A stretch of DNA of 12,057 nt from the NCBI GenBank assembly GCA_003557965.1, contig PWND01000190.1, positions 1-12,057 of the forward strand, written 5' to 3'. Source of the DNA: Bacteroidales bacterium (lineage in GTDB: Bacteria > Bacteroidota > Bacteroidia > Bacteroidales > UBA7960). The position numbers and the translations under genes were made by a program. Shown one piece after another: positions 1 through 7,141 of this stretch (its first letter is position 1; the number at the start of each line of letters is the position of its first letter). The notes beneath the pieces were generated by a model. That model had not been told where the DNA came from. It saw nothing but the letters and a program-made list of their open reading frames with translations, and searched no databases.

Positions 1-1496
1 TGTGCAATTCCGAAAGTAAGAAATATTATTATGTGAAAATTCAGCATCGCTATCCGGGTATGAATGAAAGCTAACATTGCGCCAGTTATTCCTGAAAATT
101 GCATCATTAGCTTGTACTATACCGCCATTATTCCACCAGTTGTCGTTTACTCCTCTCACCAGAACCCCATATTTGGAGTTTTCTATTATTGCACCGTTTT
201 TTAATATCAATGCTCCTTGGTATTCAAAGGTTTGAGGCTTATCACGGTCGCCTTCAACGTAGATGCCGTGCCATATATCACCTAAAGGGTTTGTAATTAC
301 TCCTCCATCAACAATAAGTTTACCACCGGGTTTAACAATTATCCTGGTATCCTTAAGCATTGACAATAAACAAGTTATTTCTAAAGTTACTTCCGGTTGA
401 ATAATTATATCACCTTGTACAACCGTTGCCATATCCCAAACTGTGTTTGTAGAAATTATGACATTATAGTCAGAATTACCTGGAAAACTATTGAGATACC
501 TCATCCTAACAGGATTACTTGATAAAACTCTGTGTAAATGACCAATTTGAAGTGGAGCTAACCAACTCTTATTAGCATTATAGCCCATCATATTATTTGA
601 ACAATGCTCATCACTTGCTGGAGAACACCAAAGGTTTGATTCAGGACAATAAAGTTGTGGATAAAACCTATTATATTCTGATATATTGCAAGGGGGCTCT
701 GGATAGCTACCACTAAATGTATGACGAAATCCAAAAACATGGCCTAATTCATGACCGATAAGTGGATTAACAATCCATGGACGGCCTCCAGCAGTTTGTT
801 CATAGTCATAAAATATATTATACATTAAAACTTTACCAATATATGGGGGTTCTGTGTTAGAAGATCCCATAGGCCCATAACCGCTAATACTAGTACTTCC
901 ATCATTTGGGTGATAACCGGTAGGGAGCAGGAAAATGTTTATTTCTGTTTCAGTATTAATCCCAAAATTATTTTCACAATAATTTCCGAATATAAAGTGA
1001 TTTCCAAGCCCATTAATATCATTTAATCCTCCATCATCTTGATGAAAATAAATGTTTTCGAGAGAAAATTGAATGCGGCTATCTTCTACATAATATTCTC
1101 CAACAATTCCTTGGTATAAAGGAGGGGCTAAGCTTTTAAAAATTCCATTAACACTACCACTCCATGTATCATTAAACATTCTATTCAAATAATGCAAATG
1201 ATCAGGATTATTTTCTACAAAATTATTATTCCCATTTTCATCCTGAATTACTTGTAAATTAACTCTAATGTATTTTATCGGGGTATTGGGATTAGGTATG
1301 AAATTGTAATTATATAAAGAATCATTAGTAAAAAAAGCCGTATTTAAACAATCGGAGTTTTGATAAGGAAACCCCCTTAAGACCAATGTGTCATTTTTAT
1401 CCACGGGGGGGTAAAACATTCGCCAAAATTTTGCGACCAAGTATTAGACATTAATATAAAGGTCATTGCTAAAAATGATAATATTAACTTTTTCAT
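1..1496 (-). CDS. Secreted M43-like (metzincin) zinc metalloprotease, frameshifted, 3' end beyond window
   Basis: The ATG at 1496 opens a clear signal peptide (MKKLILSFLAMTFILMSNTWSQ), but this frame stops at 1377-1379. Adding one base to the C run (plus-strand G run 1405-1411) joins it to a frame that stays open to position 1. That frame carries HELGHVFGFRH (721-753, about residue 249), which is the HExxHxxGxxH zinc site of metzincins, and a Met-turn-like NNMMGYN about 50 residues later. Several cysteines lie between them. This layout fits the M43 (pappalysin/cytophagalysin) family, whose bacterial members are secreted proteases. From about residue 340 the sequence resembles a right-handed beta-helix (repeated short strands with G and N turns). 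The C-terminus, where a T9SS sorting domain would be expected, lies outside the window. The only in-frame start after the break is an ATG at 1419, which would give a protein without a signal peptide. The gene begins 28 bp after the upstream 302-residue gene, so cotranscription is likely. It may be a pseudogene, a slippage-switched gene or a sequencing error. Confidence 0.8.
1405..1411. repeat. Seven-base G/C homopolymer at the protease frameshift
   Basis: A run of seven G (C on the coding strand) lies about 30 codons into the metalloprotease gene, just where the reading frame breaks. Eight or five bases would join the signal peptide to the catalytic domain; seven gives a 39-residue truncated product. 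The position right after the signal peptide is typical of a slippage-prone contingency tract, but a sequencing error or fixed mutation would look the same. Confidence 0.7.
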
Positions 1497-1524
1497 AATG
1501 TTTTAGTTTAAAATTAGACTTACT

Positions 1525-2433
1525 TTAATTATTATTCTTTCTCTTGCTTTTAATTATTTTATGAGTTTCTGTTTTCTCGTTGTAATAAATAATTTTTATT
1601 AAATAAATACCATCAGGCAAGTTACTAATATCCAATTTGTTTTCTTTTAATTTTAAAAAGTAGCGTTTACCGGTAATGTCATACACGTACACATCCCGAA
1701 TATAAAGACCATTATCCTCAATAAATACTACTCCATCAGTAGGATTTGGAAAAATTACCGTTTTGGCAGTCCGAAGGATATTTTCAGAACTTAAGTATAA
1801 CCAAGTAGAATCACCAAGTGCTACCCAGTAAGTTGCTAGGGGATTCCCTTCAATATCTGTATAATAACAAAAATATACGCCCCAATATTCTTCAATTGGA
1901 TGTTCTTCCCAATTATCAGGATAATTTGCAGTAAATGTAACCTGATCTTGCTCATGTAGAACTTTTCTGCCTAAATTGCTATAATACCCTCCATGGTCCC
2001 ACCAAAAATTTTTATTTAAAGATGTAAATAAACTACCGTTTAATTCAGGATTGTCAAACAACTCAGGGTCCCACATTGCTGTAACTGGCCAATGAATAGC
2101 GTGAATATCAATATTTACAATTTTTTTAATTGTATTCACAATTTTTTTCTTTGAATGGTATAACTCATATTCATAATTCCAGCTTGCACCATTAATATCG
2201 ACTTGATTTGTAATCCTTACATCAAATATTGAATCAAAGGGTATGTCAACGATATTAACTTCTCCAAAATCGGGGTTGATAGTGTCACGTGATCCATTGG
2301 GGTCATAGCCAATGGTTATTGTATCGCGGTTTCCCTCTGCATCTTCAAAATACATCTGGAAACTGAATTCTTGTGAAACCAGGTTATTGAAAAGAAAGAA
2401 AAGAAACACACAAAAAAGTATTTGTTTTTTCAT
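1525..2433 (-). CDS. Secreted protein of unknown function with T9SS C-terminal sorting domain
   Basis: This 302-residue protein starts with a Sec signal peptide (hydrophobic residues 5-19, probable cleavage LVS|QEF at 20/21). Residues 35-75 have the pattern GNRDTI..GYD...FGE..I...FDS...DVR, which to my knowledge recurs in exported Bacteroidota proteins and probably forms a beta-sandwich. Residues about 226-296 match the type A T9SS sorting domain: FPNPTDG, then VYDITGKR, then LDISNLPDGIYLIKI. The domain directs export across the outer membrane, after which it is normally removed and the protein is surface-anchored or released. The middle part (about 85-220), rich in aromatic residues, is not recognised. 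The ATG at 2433 is chosen because it gives a complete signal peptide. The gene lies 28 bp upstream of the secreted metalloprotease on the same strand, so the two are probably expressed together; a functional partnership is only inference. Confidence 0.85.
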   Translation of the reverse strand: MKKQILFCVFLFFLFNNLVSQEFSFQMYFEDAEGNRDTITIGYDPNGSRDTINPDFGEVNIVDIPFDSIFDVRITNQVDINGASWNYEYELYHSKKKIVNTIKKIVNIDIHAIHWPVTAMWDPELFDNPELNGSLFTSLNKNFWWDHGGYYSNLGRKVLHEQDQVTFTANYPDNWEEHPIEEYWGVYFCYYTDIEGNPLATYWVALGDSTWLYLSSENILRTAKTVIFPNPTDGVVFIEDNGLYIRDVYVYDITGKRYFLKLKENKLDISNLPDGIYLIKIIYYNEKTETHKIIKSKRKNNN

Positions 2434-2473
2434 AATTTGTAATTTTTTAGTTAAAAAAAATAGTTCTTATCAA

Positions 2474-2488
2474 CAAACATAATGTTTG
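2474..2488 (-). promoter_or_regulatory. TAnnTTTG promoter motif inside a 15-bp palindrome
   Basis: On the minus strand TATGTTTG (2481-2474) fits the Bacteroidota -7 element TAnnTTTG, about 40 bp ahead of the 302-residue gene. It sits inside a perfect palindrome, CAAACAT-A-ATGTTTG, which could be an operator. No good -33 TTG is visible at the usual distance (TTTAC occurs there), so this is tentative. Confidence 0.4.
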
Positions 2489-2730
2489 AGCAGTGAGTAA
2501 ACTTTTTAATAGATAAAAAGCAGAAAAGAGAGAAAAATTTCATCCTGATAGATAAAAAAACACAATCACCGGAAAGTGGTTTTTGATGTAATGCTTATTG
2601 TCAGGTTATTTTCATAGGCAAAATTGTTGGGTTAATACTAATTTTTACTGCGAAAAATACATAAAATCTTAATAAAAACAAAACAATTTAAATAAAATCA
2701 AAAATAATTTTTTTAATTGGTTGATAGGGA

Positions 2731-2818
2731 AATGTGATAATGTGATAATGTGATAATGTGATAATGTGCCAATGTGCTAATGTGCCAATGTGCTAATGTG
2801 CCAATATGCTAATGTACT
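2731..2818 (+). repeat. 8-bp tandem array, unit AATGTGNN, 11 copies
   Basis: Eleven consecutive 8-bp units follow AATGTG+NN: four AATGTGAT, then alternating AATGTGCC and AATGTGCT, then the decayed AATATGCT and AATGTACT. The last two bases vary in blocks while the first six are nearly fixed. The perfect array at the right edge of the window is the same family in the opposite orientation (AATGTGTT on the minus strand). Confidence 0.95.
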
Positions 2819-2922
2819 AATTAGTAATTAGTTAATTGGAAAATTGGTTGATTGGTTGTGATTGGGAAAATAGTTGATTGGGAATTGGTGGATTTGGGAT
2901 GTGGTTATCGGATTGCGGATGT

Positions 2923-2979
2923 AAAGCTGAAAGGTGAAAGCTCAAAGGTGAAAGGATTCAAGGTTAAAGTTGAAAGTTC
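2923..2979 (+). repeat. 7-bp repeat cluster, unit AAAGSTS
   Basis: Seven-base units AAAGCTG, AAAGGTG, AAAGCTC, AAAGGTG and AAAGGAT follow without gaps, then after a short break AAAGTTG and AAAGTTC. Related clusters lie at 3171-3205 (inverted) and 11153-11194 (same orientation). With the cluster at 3171-3205 it forms long imperfect inverted arms around the segment 2980-3170. Confidence 0.9.
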
Positions 2980-3036
2980 TCGTTCTTTAAGTTCTCTCAG
3001 TTCTCTATGTCTATCAGTCTTTCAGTCTCTCAGGTT
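2980..3036 (+). repeat. Pyrimidine-rich degenerate tandem tract (AGTCTYTC-like)
   Basis: The stretch reads as loose 8- to 9-base units such as AGTTCTCT, CAGTTCTCT, CAGTCTTT and CAGTCTCT. It looks like a decayed short tandem repeat and not coding sequence. It lies directly after the 7-bp cluster. Confidence 0.7.
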
Positions 3037-3064
3037 TAGCTCTTGGCGTAACTTTGCTAAAACC

Positions 3065-3136
3065 TTTGCGCACATTGCGGTTAAACCACTTTTCTTAAAA
3101 CCGCTAAGAACGCCATGCACTCGCAATGGACGCAAA
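3065..3136. repeat. Imperfect inverted repeat, TTTGCG...CGCAAA element
   Basis: The left arm TTTGCGCACATTGCG (3065-3079) pairs with the reverse complement of 3122-3136 (TTTGCGTCCATTGCG), 13 of 15 bases matching. A nested pair, GCGGTT (3077-3082) and AACCGC (3099-3104), adds a second stem. Its GCAAAG/CGCTAAG-like words resemble interspersed intergenic elements I know from several bacterial genomes. It has no coding content. Confidence 0.65.
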
Positions 3137-3170
3137 TAAACCAGCCTCAGCCTAATCCTCAATCTCAACC

Positions 3171-3205
3171 TTCCTTTCACCTTTCAGCTTTGAGCTTTGA
3201 GCTTT
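3171..3205 (-). repeat. 7-bp repeat cluster, unit AAAGSTS, inverted copy
   Basis: On the minus strand the units read AAAGCTC, AAAGCTC, AAAGCTG, AAAGGTG, AAAGGAA. This is the inverted counterpart of the cluster at 2923-2979. It abuts, and seems to replace, the 3' end of the PIN-domain remnant. Confidence 0.9.
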
Positions 3206-3311
3206 AAAAGGTCTTTGGGGGCTTCGTATCTCAAGAATATGGTGTCCTTTCCGCATATTAACAACTGTATCCCTTTACCACAGATGTGTCAATATATATT
3301 CTCTGTTTCAT
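3202..3311 (-). pseudogene. Remnant of a PIN-domain (VapC-like) toxin gene, internally deleted
   Basis: Reading on the minus strand, the ATG at 3311 gives MKQRIYIDTSVV, the typical opening of a PIN-domain RNase toxin with its first catalytic Asp (IDTS), and the frame stops at 3258-3260. In the next frame, 3268-3218 encodes TVVNMRKGHHILEIRSP, which resembles the extreme C-terminus of the same family (...NLKLGYQTLEIRTPKEV). One extra C in the run 3217-3221 shifts the frame again; correcting it adds KDLLK. The roughly 120 central residues carrying the other acidic catalytic residues are missing, so the product cannot be active. The tail runs straight into the inverted 7-bp cluster. No antitoxin gene is recognisable upstream. 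The family assignment rests on two short motifs recalled from known proteins. Confidence 0.7.
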
Positions 3312-3315
3312 ACTT

Positions 3316-3323
3316 CAAATATA
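3316..3323 (-). promoter_or_regulatory. TAnnTTTG motif ahead of the PIN remnant
   Basis: TATATTTG on the minus strand lies 4 bp before the remnant's ATG and matches the Bacteroidota -7 consensus. At this spacing a transcript would be leaderless or start inside the frame, so it may be fortuitous. Confidence 0.25.
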
Positions 3324-3413
3324 CGAAGAATTGTCCTTTTTTAAACATCTCCGAAGTCCCTTGTATGCAGCGGCTTAGCCTTGTGGCCAACATTTACATA
3401 TCTGTAAAAAACC

Positions 3414-5522
3414 CTACTTCATACCTCTTCTTTCCAGTAATGGCTCAATTGATGGTTCTTCGCCCCTGAACTTTACATAAGCCTCCATTCCGTGATAAAG
3501 GTTATTCTTGGCCAGGATATACTTTCTGAATTTCTCAGCCAGTTCCCTGTTAAATAGATCGCCTGATTCTTTAAAAGCATTAAATGCATCGGCGTCTAAC
3601 ACACCTGCCCATAAATAAACGTAATAGCCTGCTGCGTAGCCTGTGCCAAATATATGCCTGAAATATGTGGTTCTGTACCTTGGAATAATTTCGTCAATTA
3701 ATCCTATTCTGTTCATTGATTTTCTTTCAAATTCGTTTACATCAATGTTGTCAACATCTGTAAAGTCGGCAGTATGCCAATCCATATCCAGTAATGCTGC
3801 AGCAACATATTCAGTAGTTTTAAAGCCCTGGTTAAAATGTGAGCTTTGAATAAGCTTATCAATTAACTCGTCGGGAATAGGTTCTCCGGTATCATAGTGA
3901 AATGCATATTTCTTTAGCATTTCGGGTTCTCCTGCCCAGTTTTCATAAATTTGAGAAGGCAGTTCAACAAAATCCCGGGGGACGCTTCTGCTCGTTCTTC
4001 TGTATCGTCCTTCGGCAAAAAAGTTGTGCAAAGCGTGTCCAAACTCATGAAAATACGTTGTAACCTCGCTCCAGCTTAATAATGCAGGTTTGTCTCCACT
4101 TGGCCGTGAAAAATTCATAACAATAGTTACAACAGGTGCTATTCTTTCGCCGTTTTCCCAGGCACCTGCCCTATATGTTCCGCACCATGCTCCTCCTCTT
4201 TTACCGGATCGTGGGTGCGGGTCAATAAACAATATTCCCAGATGGCTGCCATCTTTGTCTAATACTTCATAAGCCTCAACCTCTTCATGATAAACAGGGA
4301 CATCAGGCTGCTTAACAAATTCTAGCCCAAACAGCTTATTAGCAAGTAAAAAGTTTCCTTGCTTCACGTTTTCAATGGCAAAATACTCGCTTATTTCTGA
4401 CTCATCAAGGTCATACATCTCCTTTCTAAGCTTCTCAGCATAATACCACCAATCCCACGACTGTAGTTTAAAGTCTCCACCTTCTTTATCAATGATTTCC
4501 TGCATTTGGCCTCTTTCCTTTTTTGCCCTTGCTATAGCAGGCTCCCATACTTCATAAAGAAAATCATAAACATTATCCGGGTTTTCTGCCATTTGAATAT
4601 CCAGAAAAAATTCAGCATAGTTATCAAATCCTAAAATCCTGGAAGCTTCTCCCCGAAGTTTCATTAATTCTGCAAAAAGCTCCTTATTATCATACTCATT
4701 TTCATTATCACCCCTCATATAGTATGCTTTAAACACTTTTTCACGCAAATCACGTCTTTCGGAGTGTTGTAAAAATGGAATCCAGCTAGGGTTATGCAGT
4801 GTAATCACATACTTACCTTCCATGTCGTTTTCTTTTGCTGCGTCTGCCGCTGCTGATCTGACAGAACCAGGTAGCCCGGCCAGATCTTCTTCCGTTTCAA
4901 GTACCAATTTAAAGTCATTGGTTTCATTTAGCACGTTTTCACCAAGCTCAAGAGAAATCATAGACATCCTCTCATTAATTCCCATAAGCTTTTCGCGCTT
5001 TTCTTCAGGTAAAGCTGCACCTGAACGCTCAAAGTCTCTGTAAGTTCTTTCAACAACTATCATCTGCTCTTCATCAAGGCCAAGTTCATGCCTTTTATTA
5101 TAAACCTTTTGCACACGTTCAAAAAGATCCTGGTCGAACCTTATTGAATTACTATGTGCTGAAAACTTTGGGCTCAATTCACGAGCAATTTCATTCATCT
5201 TTTCATTAGTGTTATCACCCCTAACACCATAAAAAACAGAACTAACACGGCGTAATAAATCTCCTGACTCATCATAAGCTACAATAGTGTTTTCAAAGTC
5301 AGGCTCGTCCGTATTATTTATTATAGCATCAATCTCTTCCCTGTGCTGCCTCATTGCCTCCTCAAAAGCAGGCATGTAATGGCTCTCATCTATAAGATGA
5401 AAGGGCGGAACATCAAATGGTGTATTATAGTCAGAAAAGAATGGATTTTCTTCCGACTTATCAGCTTTACAACCAACAAACATAATTTTTAATGAAATAA
5501 TTAATAATAAAAATAAGCGCAT
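3414..5522 (-). CDS. dcp: M3 family zinc dipeptidyl carboxypeptidase (Dcp-like), predicted lipoprotein
   Basis: This 702-residue protein has the normal length of the M3A/Dcp family, which removes C-terminal dipeptides from peptides. The zinc site is HEFGHALHNFF at residues 492-502: His492 and His496 bind zinc and Glu493 is catalytic. The third ligand is Glu520 in DFVELPSQ, a block conserved in Dcp and oligopeptidase A. The N-terminus has a short hydrophobic stretch ending in FVGC (Cys18), a plausible lipobox, so the enzyme is probably a lipoprotein facing the periplasm; E. coli Dcp has no such anchor. The start at 5522 is chosen because it retains this signal. No Shine-Dalgarno site is present, as usual in Bacteroidota. 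It is divergent from recF and appears to be monocistronic, with only repeats and a gene remnant downstream. Its likely role is turnover of peptides in the cell envelope. Confidence 0.93.
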   Translation of the reverse strand: MRLFLLLIISLKIMFVGCKADKSEENPFFSDYNTPFDVPPFHLIDESHYMPAFEEAMRQHREEIDAIINNTDEPDFENTIVAYDESGDLLRRVSSVFYGVRGDNTNEKMNEIARELSPKFSAHSNSIRFDQDLFERVQKVYNKRHELGLDEEQMIVVERTYRDFERSGAALPEEKREKLMGINERMSMISLELGENVLNETNDFKLVLETEEDLAGLPGSVRSAAADAAKENDMEGKYVITLHNPSWIPFLQHSERRDLREKVFKAYYMRGDNENEYDNKELFAELMKLRGEASRILGFDNYAEFFLDIQMAENPDNVYDFLYEVWEPAIARAKKERGQMQEIIDKEGGDFKLQSWDWWYYAEKLRKEMYDLDESEISEYFAIENVKQGNFLLANKLFGLEFVKQPDVPVYHEEVEAYEVLDKDGSHLGILFIDPHPRSGKRGGAWCGTYRAGAWENGERIAPVVTIVMNFSRPSGDKPALLSWSEVTTYFHEFGHALHNFFAEGRYRRTSRSVPRDFVELPSQIYENWAGEPEMLKKYAFHYDTGEPIPDELIDKLIQSSHFNQGFKTTEYVAAALLDMDWHTADFTDVDNIDVNEFERKSMNRIGLIDEIIPRYRTTYFRHIFGTGYAAGYYVYLWAGVLDADAFNAFKESGDLFNRELAEKFRKYILAKNNLYHGMEAYVKFRGEEPSIEPLLERRGMK

Positions 5523-5564
5523 AATGATTAATTTTTTTGAGTAATGTGTTTTTTTAATTAATTA

Positions 5565-5572
5565 CAAATGTA
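5565..5572 (-). promoter_or_regulatory. Probable dcp promoter -7 element
   Basis: TACATTTG on the minus strand matches TAnnTTTG and lies about 42 bp ahead of the dcp start in the 174-bp AT-rich region between the divergent dcp and recF genes. No clear -33 TTG is seen. Confidence 0.45.
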
Positions 5573-5671
5573 AAACTATTTAATCCTAAATACCTGATTT
5601 TTAATTTTTTTATGATTAAAAATATAATGCTTAAAATATTATTTATACATCCATTTTCCTTTAAAAAAAAT

Positions 5672-5679
5672 TACTTTTG
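5672..5679 (+). promoter_or_regulatory. Probable recF promoter -7 element
   Basis: TACTTTTG matches TAnnTTTG and ends 17 bp before the recF ATG, implying a very short leader. No TTG lies at the expected -33 distance; the upstream sequence is A/T runs. The motif could also drive the downstream DUF721 gene, 38 bp after recF. Confidence 0.5.
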
Positions 5680-5696
5680 TATATAAATAGAAATTT

Positions 5697-6809
5697 ATGT
5701 TCCTGGAAAAATTATCACTATTAAATTTTAAAAACTACAAAGAAGCAGAGCTTGATTTTTGCGATAAAGTAAACTGCTTTACCGGGAAAAATGCGTCTGG
5801 AAAAACCAACCTCCTGGATGCTATATATTACCTTTCTTTTTGCAAAAGTTTTTCGAATCCGATAGATACTCAAAACATATTGCATGACAGTGATTTTTTT
5901 TCTGTACAAGGTGTTTATAGAAATAACGGAAAAACAGATGAGCTTCACTGTGCTATGAAGCGCAACCAGAATAAAGTATTTCGCTTAAACAAAAAAGCCT
6001 ATGAAAGGCTTTCCGACCATATAGGCCTATACCCGCTGGTATTAATACATCCGGCCGACGGGAATTTGCTTCTTGGTGGAAGTGATGAACGGCGAAAATT
6101 TATTGATGGTGTTATTTCTCAATACAATAAGGAGTATTTGCATGAGCTCTTACAGTACAAAAAAGCCCTGGCCCAAAGAAATACCTTGCTTAAAGTATTT
6201 GTTGAGAAGAGGTATTTTGACGAATCCTCGCTTGAAATATGGGACCAGCAATTAATTTCGAAAGGAACTTATATATACGAACAGAGAAAAGACTTTTTCA
6301 AGAGTTTTTTACCTGTATTTTCTGAAAACTATAGCTTCTTAACAAATAACGAGGAAAAAGTTAGTATAAACTACATTTCACACCTTAATGATAACAGCTT
6401 TGAAAGTTGTTTGCAGAACTCACGCAACAACGACAGGGCAGCACAGTTTACAACAACCGGCATACATAAAGACAACCTGGAATTTTTGGTTAACGGGTAT
6501 CCTGCAAAAAAATTTGGCAGCCAGGGACAGCAAAAATCATTTGTTATTGCTTTGAAACTTGCCCAGTTTGTATTTACGAAAAATGTAAAAGGATTTAGCC
6601 CATTAATGCTGTTCGACGATATATTTGACAAACTTGATGAGTACAGGGTTACGCAACTAATGAAGCTGGTTAGCAAAAATACATTTGGGCAAATATTCAT
6701 TACAGATACTGATGCAGAAAGGTTAAAGAATATTTGTTCTTCAATTAATGTAAACACCAGGATATTTACTGTTGTTAACGGGAGCATAAATGACAGCAAA
6801 GACTTGTAA
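5697..6809 (+). CDS. recF: DNA replication and repair protein RecF
   Basis: RecF is an SMC-like ATPase that binds gapped DNA and, with RecO and RecR, loads RecA at stalled forks and gaps. The 370-residue protein has the standard family length and all expected motifs: Walker A GKNASGKTN (residues 30-38), the RecF block GGSDERRKFIDG (127-138), the ABC signature GSQGQQKS (274-281) and Walker B LMLFDDIFDKLDE (303-315), followed by QIFITDTDAERL. The N-terminus FLEKLSLLNFKNYKEAEL is the typical beta-strand opening, supporting the ATG at 5697. It acts in the cytoplasm. Unlike the classical dnaA-dnaN-recF cluster, here it stands with a DUF721/DciA-like gene 38 bp downstream, an arrangement seen in other Bacteroidota. 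Nothing in the sequence is unusual. Confidence 0.97.
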   Translation: MFLEKLSLLNFKNYKEAELDFCDKVNCFTGKNASGKTNLLDAIYYLSFCKSFSNPIDTQNILHDSDFFSVQGVYRNNGKTDELHCAMKRNQNKVFRLNKKAYERLSDHIGLYPLVLIHPADGNLLLGGSDERRKFIDGVISQYNKEYLHELLQYKKALAQRNTLLKVFVEKRYFDESSLEIWDQQLISKGTYIYEQRKDFFKSFLPVFSENYSFLTNNEEKVSINYISHLNDNSFESCLQNSRNNDRAAQFTTTGIHKDNLEFLVNGYPAKKFGSQGQQKSFVIALKLAQFVFTKNVKGFSPLMLFDDIFDKLDEYRVTQLMKLVSKNTFGQIFITDTDAERLKNICSSINVNTRIFTVVNGSINDSKDL

Positions 6810-6847
6810 GCATTACTGTTTTGTTACAAAAATAAACTGCTATTGCT

Positions 6848-7141
6848 ATGATAAAAAAATCCAATGAGCAATCTTTAGGAGAAATCATTAACAACGTTAT
6901 AAAAGAACTTCGGTGGAGTGATAAAATCAATCAGCAAAAAATCATTGCATCGTGGGAAAAGATCATGGGTTCATGTATTACTACTTACACTAAGAAAATT
7001 GTAATAAATAATGATGTACTTATTGTTTACTTAAAATCTGCGCCACTAAGGGAAGAATTAAACTACGCAAAAACCAAAATAATAGATAACATAAATAAAG
7101 AATTTGACTCTGTAGTTATTAAAGATATCGTTTTCAAGTAA
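6848..7141 (+). CDS. DUF721 / DciA-like protein, probable replicative helicase loader or recruiter
   Basis: The 97-residue protein fits the DUF721 (DciA) family: an N-terminal helix (SLGEIINNVIKEL), then IIASWEKIMGSCITTYTKKI, a strand VLIVYLKSAPLREELNY and a C-terminal helix KTKIIDNINKEF. The W..I.G..I..YT and L.V.L.S..LR.EL patterns are family hallmarks. DciA is the ancestral helper that recruits DnaB helicase in bacteria lacking DnaC or DnaI, which fits this phylum. It follows recF by 38 bp on the same strand and probably shares its transcript. Its last 8 bp overlap the end of the convergent 313-residue gene, leaving no room for a separate terminator. The role is inferred from family membership; Bacteroidota versions are short and have not been examined here. 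Confidence 0.88.
   Translation: MIKKSNEQSLGEIINNVIKELRWSDKINQQKIIASWEKIMGSCITTYTKKIVINNDVLIVYLKSAPLREELNYAKTKIIDNINKEFDSVVIKDIVFK

Larger units (their letters stand above)
2434..3413. other. Gene-poor intergenic mosaic of short-period repeats
   Basis: No intact gene is visible in these 980 bp. From left to right it holds an AT-rich leader region, an 8-bp array (2731-2818), a G/T-rich stretch with ATTGGTT/GATTGG-type words (2826-2920), a 7-bp repeat cluster (2923-2979), a pyrimidine-rich AGTCTYTC-like tract (2980-3036), a TTTGCG/CGCAAA inverted repeat (3065-3136), an inverted 7-bp cluster (3171-3205) and a PIN-domain remnant (3202-3311). Open frames in 2852-3139 and 3197-3469 follow the repeats or run antisense to the remnant and look non-coding. 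Confidence 0.8.

Noticed and set aside
2550..2600. Hairpin near ATCACCGGAAAGTGGT
   Set aside because: Only three to four base pairs form; too weak to call a terminator or regulatory structure.
2852..3139. Plus-strand open frame of 95 codons
   Set aside because: It runs through G/T-rich words, the 7-bp cluster and the pyrimidine tract; the translation only mirrors these repeats (Ser/Leu-rich) and has no protein-like pattern.
3040..3420. A structured small RNA or tRNA gene
   Set aside because: No cloverleaf, T-loop (GTTCRA) or known RNA signature was found; the paired segments are explained by the inverted repeats and the PIN remnant.
3197..3469. Plus-strand open frame of 90 codons
   Set aside because: It is antisense to the PIN remnant and to the end of the M3 peptidase gene, and starts in a repeat; no recognisable motif.
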